Below are positions 1-6,940 of a DNA stretch of 12,729 nt, piece after piece. Where the stretch lies: the NCBI GenBank assembly GCA_002414865.1, contig DIAQ01000003.1, positions 1 through 12,729 of the forward strand. The letters run 5' to 3'. Numbering within the stretch: the stretch's first letter is position 1; every line of letters starts with the position of its first letter. The position numbers and the translations under genes were made by a program. Below the pieces are notes generated by a model that saw nothing but the letters and a program-made list of their open reading frames with translations, was not told the DNA's origin and searched no databases. This DNA is from a candidate division Hyd24-12 bacterium UBA5074. GTDB taxonomy: Bacteria; Fermentibacterota; Fermentibacteria; Fermentibacterales; Fermentibacteraceae.

Positions 1-633
1 CACAGGCTGAAGAGCTACAACTGGCCTGTCATCTGGCGCCTCATAGCGCCGAAGATATTCGTCGGCCTGGGGGCAGGGCTGGTCATCCCGTTCATGAACC
101 TCTACTTCAGGAACGAATTCGGCCTCGACTCCGGCAGGATCGGGGTGTTCTTCTCGATGATGCAGATCGGCCTCTTCCTGGGGATGCTCGGAGCGCCCAT
201 CCTCATGAAGCGATTCGGCATGGTCAACAGCATCGTCATCACGGAGCTGCTCTCGGTCCCCTTCATGCTCATCCTCGCCCTCACACGGGATCTGCCGCTC
301 GCAGTCGCAGCCTTCATCCTCAGGGGGACGCTCATGAACCTGAGCCTCCCCATCAGCTCCAATTTCGAGATGGAGCTCGTGCCCGAGGCCGACAGGCCCT
401 TCACCAACGCGATATCGTCGATTTCGTGGAACGGCTCCTGGACACTGAGCGCGGCTCTCGGCGGGGCGATCATCGAGAAGTTCTCGTTCGCCTATTCCTT
501 CTATCTGACGATCGTTCTGTATCTGTTGTCGGCGGTCAGCTACTACCTGCTGCTCGGCCGGGGGAGATTGCCGCTGCCGGCCGGGACATCCGATCCGGAC
601 GAGGACATCGAGAGCGAGACAAAGTCCTCCTGA
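1..633 (+). CDS. MFS transporter, C-terminal half (5' end outside window)
   Basis: The reading frame is open from base 1 and ends at TGA 631-633, giving the last 210 residues of a membrane protein. About six hydrophobic segments are visible, near residues 17-36, 48-68, 76-94, 98-118, 139-160 and 164-184. They are joined by short loops with basic residues, including a K-R-F-G-M loop after the second segment. This is the pattern of TM7-TM12 of a 12-helix major facilitator. The tail after the last helix is short and acidic (D-P-D-E-D-I-E-S-E-T). Substrate cannot be told from this half; drug or sugar efflux-type MFS are possible. The last 91 bases overlap the 3' end of the HD-GYP gene on the other strand. 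No terminator separates the two genes. Confidence 0.85.
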   Translation, partial: HRLKSYNWPVIWRLIAPKIFVGLGAGLVIPFMNLYFRNEFGLDSGRIGVFFSMMQIGLFLGMLGAPILMKRFGMVNSIVITELLSVPFMLILALTRDLPLAVAAFILRGTLMNLSLPISSNFEMELVPEADRPFTNAISSISWNGSWTLSAALGGAIIEKFSFAYSFYLTIVLYLLSAVSYYLLLGRGRLPLPAGTSDPDEDIESETKSS

Positions 634-1739
634 AGCAATTTCTCCGCCACCAGGTAGGTCCCGAGAGCTGCTACGGCTTCACGGTCGAAGATCCGGCCGC
701 ACTGCGACGCTATCGCCTCGAATGCCTCCGAATGGGACATGGGGTCCCGGTAGTGCCTGACCGAGGTGAGCGCCTCGAAGACGTCCGCGACAGCGATGAT
801 GCGGCCGCCCCTGCTGATCCGGTCCCCTGACAACCCTCGCGGATATCCGCTCCCGTCGAGCCTCTCGTGGTGCTCTGCCGCAAATATCGGCACCAATGCG
901 AGTTCCTCTTCGAACTCCACGGCTGCGAGAATACTGGCGGTGCGCTCCACATGGCTCCGCATGAGCTCGGCCTCCGCCTGGTCGAGGGGTCCAGGCTTCC
1001 GGAGGACATCGTCCGGAACACCTATCTTGCCGTAGTCGTGAAGCAGCGCCGCGTATTCGACGGCGCGCCTCTCGTCGGTCCCCATGCCCAGGTTCGCAGC
1101 GATTCCCGAGGAGTACCGCATCACATTCAGGCTGTGGCCTGCCGTCAGCGGATCACGGGCCTCGATGGAATCGGCCAGCACGCTGACGAAGCTCTCGAAC
1201 ATCCTGCGCCGCTTCTCGTACTGCCGTACGTTCTCGATCGTGACGGCCGCCTCTCCAGCCACCGCTTCGAGGAACTCGGCATCGTCCCCGTCGAAGTCGC
1301 CGGACATCTTGTTGACGGCCTGGAACACTCCGGTGGCCTTACCCATGGTGTCGATGATGGGAACCGTGAGAGCGCTCCGCGTCGAGAAGCCCGTCCTGCG
1401 GTCGATCTCGGGGTTGAAGCTCGGATCGCTCCGGGTATCGTTCACGATGGAAGTAGTGCGCGTCCTGAATACACGGCCGGCTATGCCCGAGCCGGCGTCG
1501 AACCAGATCTGCCTCTCGAGCCCCTCGGCCACGAACGACCAGAGTTCCCTGCGCGATACGTCGTAAAGGAAGACCGTCGAGCGCTCTGCTCCTATCGCTG
1601 CGCTGGCCTCCGAGGCCAGGAGCGCGAGGAGCGGCCTGAGCTCCCTGACCTGGTTTATGGCCCTGGTTATCCTGAGGAGCGACGCGAGCCTCGGCCCGCC
1701 CCCCTCATCCGCGGGAATTCCATGCGATACGGTCTGCAC
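543..1739 (-). CDS. GAF + HD-GYP cyclic-di-GMP phosphodiesterase
   Basis: 398 residues, soluble, no signal peptide or membrane segment. A GAF sensor domain covers about residues 18-172. An HD-GYP domain covers about 180-375, with H202 (G-H-S), the H234-D235 pair followed by K238, H263, H290-H291, the D-G-S-G-Y-P signature at 295-300 and D319 (A-D-V-F). These are the metal-binding and signature residues of active HD-GYP enzymes, which hydrolyse c-di-GMP to pGpG or GMP. The GAF domain probably modulates activity in response to a small ligand (inference). The start is GTG at 1739, chosen for the GGGAG Shine-Dalgarno about 5 bases upstream. It is transcribed divergently from the adenylate cyclase. 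Its C-terminal 30 residues are low-complexity Ser/Pro/Gly and are encoded opposite the end of the MFS gene. It is a likely counterpart of the GGDEF protein at 9207-12392. Confidence 0.93.
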   Translation of the reverse strand: MQTVSHGIPADEGGGPRLASLLRITRAINQVRELRPLLALLASEASAAIGAERSTVFLYDVSRRELWSFVAEGLERQIWFDAGSGIAGRVFRTRTTSIVNDTRSDPSFNPEIDRRTGFSTRSALTVPIIDTMGKATGVFQAVNKMSGDFDGDDAEFLEAVAGEAAVTIENVRQYEKRRRMFESFVSVLADSIEARDPLTAGHSLNVMRYSSGIAANLGMGTDERRAVEYAALLHDYGKIGVPDDVLRKPGPLDQAEAELMRSHVERTASILAAVEFEEELALVPIFAAEHHERLDGSGYPRGLSGDRISRGGRIIAVADVFEALTSVRHYRDPMSHSEAFEAIASQCGRIFDREAVAALGTYLVAEKLLQEDFVSLSMSSSGSDVPAGSGNLPRPSSR

Positions 1740-1775
1740 GAGGGCTCCCTCTCCCGGAGGTCAGACACGGAGGGC

Positions 1776-1804
1776 ACGATAGCCCGGACAGGGCGGGTGG
1801 TCAA
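1776..1804 (-). promoter_or_regulatory. Probable sigma-70 promoter for the HD-GYP gene
   Basis: On the minus strand, TTGACC (1804-1799) and TATCGT (1781-1776) are separated by 17 bases. This gives 5/6 and 4/6 matches to the consensus boxes, about 40 bases upstream of the GTG start. Prediction from sequence only. Confidence 0.5.
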
Positions 1805-1845
1805 CAAAGCCCCGGCCTTCGCGGGCCGCCTGCGCCTGATGATTG

Positions 1846-1873
1846 TTGACTTGGATCGGAGCCTTGCCATAAT
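1846..1873 (+). promoter_or_regulatory. Probable sigma-70 promoter for the adenylate cyclase operon
   Basis: TTGACT (1846-1851) and CATAAT (1868-1873) are spaced by 16 bases, a strong match to the consensus. It lies about 33 bases before the ATG at 1907, which has a GAGGAGG Shine-Dalgarno at 1893-1899. The 16-base spacing and CAT-type -10 box resemble the promoters of the three selenoprotein genes. The TTGTTGAC at 1843-1850 is an inverted copy of GTCAACAA at 1800-1807, which contains the divergent -35 box. Confidence 0.6.
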
Positions 1874-1906
1874 GCGGGGGCGTGACGGCAACGAGGAGGA
1901 TGCCAG

Positions 1907-4006
1907 ATGACTCTGAGCGGCCTGACGAAATCCCTCCAGGCGAGAACGGTCGCCCTCGCGGCGGCCGCGGCTGTTCTTCTGTTCCCGGTCAGCAGGCTGG
2001 AGTTCTTCCAGTCTCTGGAGAACCGGACGCTCGACATGAGGTTCAGGGCCCAGCCTACCCCGGCCGATCCGAGGATCGTCATCGTGGCGGTCGACGGAGG
2101 CTCGCTCGAGCGGCTGCCGTGGCTGAGCTGGCCATGGCCCAGGCAGCTGTACGGAGACTGCGTCGGCCTCCTCGACAGATGGGGCGCGAAGGTGATCGCC
2201 TTCGATGTCGTATGGGATCTCCCGTCTCTCTACGGAGCTGCTGACGACTCCATCCTGGGAGCGAGCGCTGCAGCCTCGGGCAGCACTGTCTTCGCCCTCA
2301 CGCTTCTCGACAGGGAGGGCCTGGAGATTCCCCCGGCGGCCGTCATCCCGGTTTCGGGAGATGTCTCGGGGCTCGACTCCGCCTGGTCCTGCTCGCCCCC
2401 GTTCGAAACGATACTCCAGGGCGCGGCGGGTCTGGGAAACGTGTCGATACCTCCTGACGCCGACGGCACCTACCGGAGGGTGCCCCTCTTCACATCCACT
2501 CCCGCCGGAGCCGTCCCCAGCCTCGCGGTCGCCGCAGCCTGGCTCTACGATGGAAAGCCGGGTATCTCCCTGGACCCCGGCAGCCTCCACTTCGGTGACA
2601 GACGGCTCCCTCTCGACGGCGAATCCGGGATGTGGCTCAGGTTCAGGGGTCCCGCCCGCAGCTACACATATGTGCCGATCGCGGACCTGCTCGAATCGCT
2701 CCAGAACATGGCGGCCGGAGGTCCAGCAGTTGTCGATTCGTCGATCTTCCGTGACGCGATCGTCTTCGTCGGCTATACGGCGTCCGGCCTCTACGACCTC
2801 AAGCCCACGCCCTACTCGGCTGTGTACCCAGGAGTCGAGATCCACGCCACCACCGTGGACAACCTCCTGTCGGGCACGGCTATCAGCAGACCCCGCGACG
2901 GGGTCGTCTTCGTCATCGCGGTGGCTCTGGCGCTGCTCTGCTGCGCCGCGCTCCTGGCGATCAAGCCGGTCATGCTCAAGGCCGTCCTCGGCCTTGCCAT
3001 CCTCGCCGCATACGTCTGGACATGTTTTGCCGTGTTCGAGAGCAACGTCTGGCTCGAGATGCTCTACCCCTCCTCCTCGGGGCTTGCGGCGATCCTCGGG
3101 GGCACCGTGCTCTCGTACGGCAACGCCAACAGGCAGAGGAAGCAGATCAGGACGGCCTTCTCGCAATACCTCTCCCCGGCCGTGGTGGAACAGCTCTCGA
3201 AGCATCCCGAGCAGCTCAGGCTGGGCGGCGAGCAGCGAACCATGACCGCCCATTTCTCGGACCTGGAGGGGTTCACCTCCTTCTCCGAGAAGCTCACGCC
3301 GTCCGATCTGGTGCACCTCCTGAACCGCTACCTGACGATCACGACGGATACGATCCTCGAGAACGCGGGCACGCTGGACAAGTACATCGGCGACGCCATA
3401 GTGGCGTTCTGGAATGCCCCTCTCCCCTGCGAGGACCATGCCAGGCGGGCCTGCGAAGCAGTCCTCGAGATGCGCACGTCCATCGCCGGCCTCAACGGGG
3501 AGCTGGAGAAGGAGGGCCTCCCGAAGCTCAAGCCGAGGACCGGGCTCAACACCGGCCTGATGACCGTGGGCAACATGGGCTCGTCCCGACGCTTCGACTA
3601 CACGATGATGGGCAGCGCCGTGAACCTCGCGTCCCGCCTGGAGGGAGTGAACAAGGCCTATGGCACCTACATCATGGTCTCCGGGGCAACCAGGGACGCC
3701 GCGGGTCCCGGCTTCGCCTTCAGGGAGCTCGACACGATAAGGGTTGTGGGGCAGCGCACTCCAGTGATCATATTCGAGTTGCTGGGCAGGGACGGCGAGG
3801 TGCAGGACGAGATGGCCGCAAGGGTGGAGGCCTATGGCAAGGCTCTCGCCCTCTACCGGTCCGGCAGGTTTGCCGAGGCGGCCTCCGCCTTCGGGGCGAT
3901 TGCGGACGATCCCCCTTCGCGCTCGATGGCTGCGAGATGCCTGGTCCTGGAGAAGAATCTCGCTGCTGATAAATGGGATGGCGTTTTCGACATGACTTCG
4001 AAATGA
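1907..4006 (+). CDS. CHASE2-domain class III adenylate cyclase
   Basis: 699 residues. A hydrophobic N-terminal segment (about 13-28) leads into an extracytoplasmic CHASE2 sensor (about 30-325, with the typical R-x-L-D-M-R-F entry and a V-x-P-G-V-E-I-H-A exit near 308-315). Three membrane segments follow (about 332-351, 357-376, 386-403), then a cytoplasmic class III cyclase domain (about 440-625). The catalytic set is complete: metal aspartates D452 and D496, adenine-selecting K492 and D564, and transition-state N573 and R577. K/D at the selecting positions indicates ATP rather than GTP as substrate, so the product should be cAMP. A short helical tail (630-699) looks like one TPR-like unit. 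ATG 1907 is supported by GAGGAGG 8 bases upstream. It is first in an operon, with the next gene 8 bases downstream. The signal sensed by CHASE2 is unknown. Confidence 0.93.
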   Translation: MTLSGLTKSLQARTVALAAAAAVLLFPVSRLEFFQSLENRTLDMRFRAQPTPADPRIVIVAVDGGSLERLPWLSWPWPRQLYGDCVGLLDRWGAKVIAFDVVWDLPSLYGAADDSILGASAAASGSTVFALTLLDREGLEIPPAAVIPVSGDVSGLDSAWSCSPPFETILQGAAGLGNVSIPPDADGTYRRVPLFTSTPAGAVPSLAVAAAWLYDGKPGISLDPGSLHFGDRRLPLDGESGMWLRFRGPARSYTYVPIADLLESLQNMAAGGPAVVDSSIFRDAIVFVGYTASGLYDLKPTPYSAVYPGVEIHATTVDNLLSGTAISRPRDGVVFVIAVALALLCCAALLAIKPVMLKAVLGLAILAAYVWTCFAVFESNVWLEMLYPSSSGLAAILGGTVLSYGNANRQRKQIRTAFSQYLSPAVVEQLSKHPEQLRLGGEQRTMTAHFSDLEGFTSFSEKLTPSDLVHLLNRYLTITTDTILENAGTLDKYIGDAIVAFWNAPLPCEDHARRACEAVLEMRTSIAGLNGELEKEGLPKLKPRTGLNTGLMTVGNMGSSRRFDYTMMGSAVNLASRLEGVNKAYGTYIMVSGATRDAAGPGFAFRELDTIRVVGQRTPVIIFELLGRDGEVQDEMAARVEAYGKALALYRSGRFAEAASAFGAIADDPPSRSMAARCLVLEKNLAADKWDGVFDMTSK

Positions 4007-4014
4007 GGTGAGGC

Positions 4015-4545
4015 ATGATGGCGCTCCTTCTCGCGGTCCTGGTCTCGACAGGCTTCGATGTCGGCGATCAGGCTGCCGTGAAAGTGATGAGGCAGTACCT
4101 GTACCCGACACCAGCGTTCTACGCCCAGCCACTGCTCGAGCTCACGCTGGGCCAGGTGCTCACGGTGCTGGAAGTGGGAAGCTCCTGGTACAGGGTCTCC
4201 GCCACCACCAGCACATCAGGCTGGGTCCACTCCACTGCGCTCGCAGCAGCTTCCTCGGGCTCGGGCACCGTGGGATCGGGCTCGGGAGGCGTGACCTCCG
4301 ACGAGGTCACCCTGGCCGGCAGGGGCTTCAACTCCGATGTCGAGGCCCGGTATTCGACTGACAATCCCCAGCTCGACTTCGCGAAGGTCGATGCCATGGA
4401 AGCCCTCGAGATCACTTCGAGCCAGCTCGAGCAGTTCCTCGTCCAGGGCGGGATGATCGAGGGCTCCTCGGCAGGCGAGGGCGGCACCGCAGGCTCCACC
4501 TCGGAGTCCGGCTCTCCGTCTTCGAGGGGAGGGAACTCGAGATGA
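4015..4545 (+). CDS. Secreted SH3-like (SH3b) domain protein
   Basis: 176 residues. A short hydrophobic N-terminus (about 1-14) suggests export, although it is brief for a signal peptide. Residues about 20-77 form a bacterial SH3-like fold: G-Q-V-L-T-V-L-E, S-S-W-Y-R-V and S-G-W-V-H-S are the typical strands of SH3b domains, which often bind cell wall or peptides. A Gly/Ser linker (80-93) is followed by a conserved-looking block (about 94-147, with L-A-G-R-G-F-N and L-D-F-A-K-V-D-A-M-E) and then a Gly/Ser-rich tail. The gene starts 8 bases after the cyclase stop, with a GAGGTGAGG Shine-Dalgarno running through that stop. Its last 4 bases overlap the start of the metalloprotease gene. The tight coupling suggests the two products work together in the envelope (inference). 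ATG 4018 is an alternative start. Confidence 0.75.
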   Translation: MMALLLAVLVSTGFDVGDQAAVKVMRQYLYPTPAFYAQPLLELTLGQVLTVLEVGSSWYRVSATTSTSGWVHSTALAAASSGSGTVGSGSGGVTSDEVTLAGRGFNSDVEARYSTDNPQLDFAKVDAMEALEITSSQLEQFLVQGGMIEGSSAGEGGTAGSTSESGSPSSRGGNSR

Positions 4546-5510
4546 CAGTTCTTTCTCTGCTGTTGCCCGCGATTGTCGGATTCGGCCTGGGCGACATCAC
4601 CGACATCGTGGAGAGCGACGACTTCCAGACAGCGACCGATGTGGCCGGCGCATTCTATCAGGCGGGAAGAGGCCTCTCGGACAGCGAGGAGTACTATCTC
4701 GGGCGCGCAGTCGCCGCCAACGTCTTCTCGCTGTACTCCCCGGCGGGCAACACCGCCTTCTCCACCTATCTCAACTCCGTGGGCACCTGGGTGGGAACCT
4801 GCTCGCCAGTGCCCTGCACCTATGGCGGATGGCACTTCCAGCTCCTCCAGAGCAGCGAGCTGAACGCATTCGCCTGCCCCGGGGGACTGATCTTCATCAC
4901 CACAGGACTGCTTGCACAGGTGAGGGACGAGGACGAGCTCGCCTGCGTCCTGGCGCACGAAGTCGCCCATGTGACGCTCAGGCACGGAGTGGGCTCCGTC
5001 CAGCAGTCGCGCTGGGTTCAGGCCTTTTCTCTCGCAGGCATGGAAGGCGCCGAGCGCTGGGGCTCCGGTGAGCTTCAGCAGGCTGCGGACAGCTATGGCG
5101 ATGTCGTCACGGACATCACGGAGTCCCTGATCACGAAAGGCTACTCGAGGGAATCCGAAACCTCCGCCGACAGCCTTGCGGTGATCATCGCCGCAGCCGC
5201 CGGCTACGATCCGGCAGGGTTGACCAGGGTTCTCGACCGCATGGCCGGTCTGACCACGAGATCTGGTCCCGGTTTCTGGCAGACGCACCCCTCTCCTGAG
5301 GACCGCCTGGACGACCTCGGATCGGCATCCGGCGGTCAGACGACGGGCTACGAGCTCAGGAAGGCGCGTTTCGAAGCCGCGCTGGCCGCGATGGGAACTC
5401 CTGACGCCCAGCCCTCGTCCCAGGAGACGTCCGGCCGTGGAACCGGCGGCAGCCGGGGGGGCTCGTCAGGAGGCACCTCCGGAGGATCCTCGGGAGGCTC
5501 GCGGCAGTAG
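4542..5510 (+). CDS. M48-type zinc metalloprotease, exported
   Basis: 322 residues. A hydrophobic N-terminus (about 1-17) suggests a signal peptide. The zinc site is clear: H-E-V-A-H at 139-143 within a V-L-A-H-E-V-A-H-V-T-L-R-H-G block, and the third ligand E206 in E-x-x-A-D (206-210). Before it, L-N-A-F-A-C-P-G-G-L-I-F-I-T-T-G-L-L (107-124) is the strand characteristic of BepA/YfgC/LoiP-like M48 proteases, and T-H-P-S-P-E-D-R-L (248-256) is the usual motif near the C-terminal end of the domain. The family degrades or refolds envelope proteins in the periplasm. The last 30 residues are a Gly/Ser repeat tail with no known role. No TPR domain is present, unlike BepA. Last gene of the cyclase operon, in a 4-base ATGA overlap with the SH3 gene. 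Confidence 0.9.
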   Translation: MTVLSLLLPAIVGFGLGDITDIVESDDFQTATDVAGAFYQAGRGLSDSEEYYLGRAVAANVFSLYSPAGNTAFSTYLNSVGTWVGTCSPVPCTYGGWHFQLLQSSELNAFACPGGLIFITTGLLAQVRDEDELACVLAHEVAHVTLRHGVGSVQQSRWVQAFSLAGMEGAERWGSGELQQAADSYGDVVTDITESLITKGYSRESETSADSLAVIIAAAAGYDPAGLTRVLDRMAGLTTRSGPGFWQTHPSPEDRLDDLGSASGGQTTGYELRKARFEAALAAMGTPDAQPSSQETSGRGTGGSRGGSSGGTSGGSSGGSRQ

Positions 5511-5513
5511 GCC

Positions 5514-5550
5514 GGGCATCCAGGCTGTCGGAGGGCCGCCCCGGATGCCT
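5514..5550 (+). terminator. Possible terminator hairpin after the protease gene
   Basis: GGGCATCC (5514-5521) can pair with GGATGCCT (5543-5550, one G-U pair) around a 21-base interior. It lies 4 bases after the TAG stop. There is no clear T run, so this is a weak call. Confidence 0.3.
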
Positions 5551-5577
5551 TCCTGCGTGGAAGCACGAGCGGCAATT

Positions 5578-5603
5578 AATGCTTGCCAACTGCTGCAAGC
5601 ATT
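5578..5603. repeat. Perfect 9-bp inverted repeat upstream of the selenoprotein array
   Basis: AATGCTTGC (5578-5586) and GCAAGCATT (5595-5603) are perfect inverted copies 8 bases apart, in a locally AT-rich stretch 43 bases before the -35 box of the first paralogue. A shorter pair, GTGTC/GACAC, follows at 5617-5633. They could be an operator or a hairpin; no equivalent is seen before the other two paralogues. Confidence 0.45.
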
Positions 5604-5645
5604 TACCGAAAGTGGAGTGTCTGTTCCCGACACCCTTGACGGACA

Positions 5646-5673
5646 TTGACATCAGGCGCGTCCGCTGCATCTT
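5646..5673 (+). promoter_or_regulatory. Promoter of selenoprotein paralogue 1
   Basis: TTGACA (5646-5651), a 16-base spacer, then CATCTT (5668-5673). The -35 box is a perfect consensus and the -10 box is weak, but the same arrangement precedes all three paralogues, which supports it. The predicted transcript begins near 5680, about 60 bases before the ATG. Confidence 0.6.
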
Positions 5674-5707
5674 TGTGCTGTTGACGGTGTGACGGCAAAC
5701 AGCCGGC

Positions 5708-5725
5708 TGAGCCGCCTGAGGCTCA
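5708..5725 (+). promoter_or_regulatory. Leader hairpin next to the Shine-Dalgarno, paralogue 1
   Basis: TGAGCC (5708-5713) pairs with GGCTCA (5720-5725) around a 6-base loop, ending 2 bases before the AAAGGGG ribosome site. Unrelated sequences form a similar hairpin at the same place before paralogues 2 and 3. Confidence 0.35.
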
Positions 5726-5739
5726 TGAAAGGGGAAAGC

Positions 5740-6744
5740 ATGAGAGGCCTTCCTTTAGTGGCGCTTCTCGTACTCGCCGTGGCGTCCTTTGCCGCGGAGA
5801 GGGTGGTGCTGTTCGAGGAATTCGTCCAGACAGGTTGAAGCTCCTGCGCAAGCAGCTGGGCTGCTGTCAAGACTATGGTGAACGGCTACCTCGCGACAGG
5901 TGACATCGCTCCGACCGACCTCTTCTACAACGGCCCCGCCGCCTGCAGCTACAATTCGGGCAGGCAGTCCTTCTACAGCTGGGGCTACACCCCGACCTTC
6001 CAGGTCGATGGCGTGAACCAGCTCATCGGCTGGACCCAGAGCACCGTCCAGGGCTTCATCACCGCCCGCCTGGCCGTCCCCGCCTATCTGAGCATCAACG
6101 TGACTCCCGTGGGCAACTCCTCGGGCGGTACGGCCTACTACAGTGTGACAGCCGAGCAGGCTCTGTCCTCTGCATCGCTCAAGCTCTACTCTGTCATCAT
6201 CGAGGACCACGACATCGCCGGCTCCGCCTATGGCTACTACAGCGGCCAGGAGATGATGTGGGAGCCCAGGGCATGGCCCGCAGGCGCGACAGGCACCGCC
6301 ATCAGCTTCACCGGCCCCTATCCGCAGACCCTCGAGTTCTCCTTCCCCTACACCCTCAATCCTGCGGAGCACCAGTTCGGGAACCTCAGAGTGGTCACGT
6401 TCGTCCAGTCCACCACCGGCACCAAGGAAGTCATGAACGCCCATTACATGGACCTTCCTGACACCGCCACCGGCGTGTACGAGGACGAGACCACACCCGT
6501 ATCCGGCTCGGCCCAGCTCCTCGTAGGACCCAATCCCACGAGCGGCTACCTGAGCATCGGCGCCCTGCTCCCGGACGGCGTGACCGGCACAGTGAGCATC
6601 TATGACATGCAGGGCCGCATCATCGACAGCTTCGACGCAGTCGGCCCCGAAACCGAGTATCTCGACGAGACCGGTGTGTATTTCGTCAGGCTCGAGACCA
6701 GCTCCGGCGAGGTCGTCACCCGCCGCTGCACGGTCATCGACTGA
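5740..6744 (+). CDS. Exported thioredoxin-fold selenoprotein (U33-x-x-C36), Omp28-related, paralogue 1
   Basis: 334 residues when TGA 5836-5838 (codon 33) is read as selenocysteine. A signal peptide covers about residues 1-18 (cleavage near S-F-A/A). Then comes the strand V-V-L-F-E-E-F, followed by T-G-U-S-S-C: a redox motif with Sec in place of the first Cys of Cys-x-x-Cys. Residues 84-87 are T-P-T-F, the cis-proline motif of thioredoxin folds (P85). Residues about 110-250 look like the beta-sandwich part of Omp28-related proteins (V-V-T-F-V-Q-S near 220). Residues 258-334 resemble a T9SS type A sorting tail (P-N-P-T-S-G, I-Y-D-M-Q-G-R, G-V-Y-F-V-R-L). Probable role: extracytoplasmic thiol or peroxide redox chemistry (inference). 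ATG 5740 aligns with the starts of the other copies; an in-frame ATG at 5725 would add five residues. Monocistronic. Standard annotation would begin at 5875 and lose the active site. Confidence 0.85.
5839..5865 (+). promoter_or_regulatory. Candidate bacterial SECIS element, paralogue 1
   Basis: Directly after the in-frame UGA (5836-5838), AGCAGC (5851-5856) pairs perfectly with GCTGCT (5860-5865) around loop TGG. The loop begins 18 bases after the UGA and has G as its second base, which fits the usual rule for bacterial SECIS (a G in the first two loop bases, at a short fixed distance). The loop differs from the GGTC of copies 2 and 3. A competing stem, CTGC-GCAA-GCAG (5844-5855), uses some of the same bases. 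Confidence 0.6.
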
Positions 6745-6767
6745 GGGATATCCCGGGCTGAGCCATG

Positions 6768-6791
6768 AAGGGCCGCCTCCGGGCGGCCCTT
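6768..6791 (+). terminator. Rho-independent-type terminator, paralogue 1
   Basis: AAGGGCCGCC and GGCGGCCCTT form a perfect 10-bp stem around TCCG, a UNCG-class tetraloop closed by C-G. It lies 23 bases after the stop. The T run is short and interrupted (TTCCCTTT). The same hairpin follows all three paralogues. Confidence 0.8.
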
Positions 6792-6854
6792 CCCTTTCAT
6801 GCGCTCATCCATCCGTTCCCGCCTTCTAATTCAACCGATTGACATCATCGGATA

Positions 6855-6882
6855 TTGACATGGCGGCGCAAACGCGCATCTT
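6855..6882 (+). promoter_or_regulatory. Promoter of selenoprotein paralogue 2
   Basis: TTGACA (6855-6860), 16 bases, CATCTT (6877-6882). A second TTGACA at 6839-6844 lies 16 bases upstream in the same orientation. The spacer shares the pattern GGCGxAAACxCG with paralogue 3. Confidence 0.65.
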
Positions 6883-6912
6883 CCGGTCGTCAACGCACTT
6901 CTTCCGAAACTG

Positions 6913-6927
6913 CCGGGCATTGCCCGG
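6913..6927 (+). promoter_or_regulatory. Leader hairpin next to the Shine-Dalgarno, paralogue 2
   Basis: CCGGGC (6913-6918) pairs with GCCCGG (6922-6927) around ATT. It ends one base before the AAAGGAG ribosome site (6929-6935) that sets the GTG start at 6941. Confidence 0.4.
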
Positions 6928-6940
6928 GAAAGGAGCAGGC

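Noticed and set aside
867..1910. Plus-strand open frame of 347 codons opposite the HD-GYP gene
   Set aside because: A shadow of a gene with complete HD-GYP motifs; no recognisable domain and no ribosome site.
1667..4132. Long minus-strand open frame of 821 codons opposite the cyclase
   Set aside because: It is an antisense shadow: composition is Arg/Gly/His-rich without domains, while the plus strand encodes a complete cyclase with all catalytic residues.
4119..5288. Minus-strand open frame of 389 codons opposite the SH3 and M48 genes
   Set aside because: High-GC shadow; the plus strand carries the zinc-site motif and overlapping start/stop pairs.
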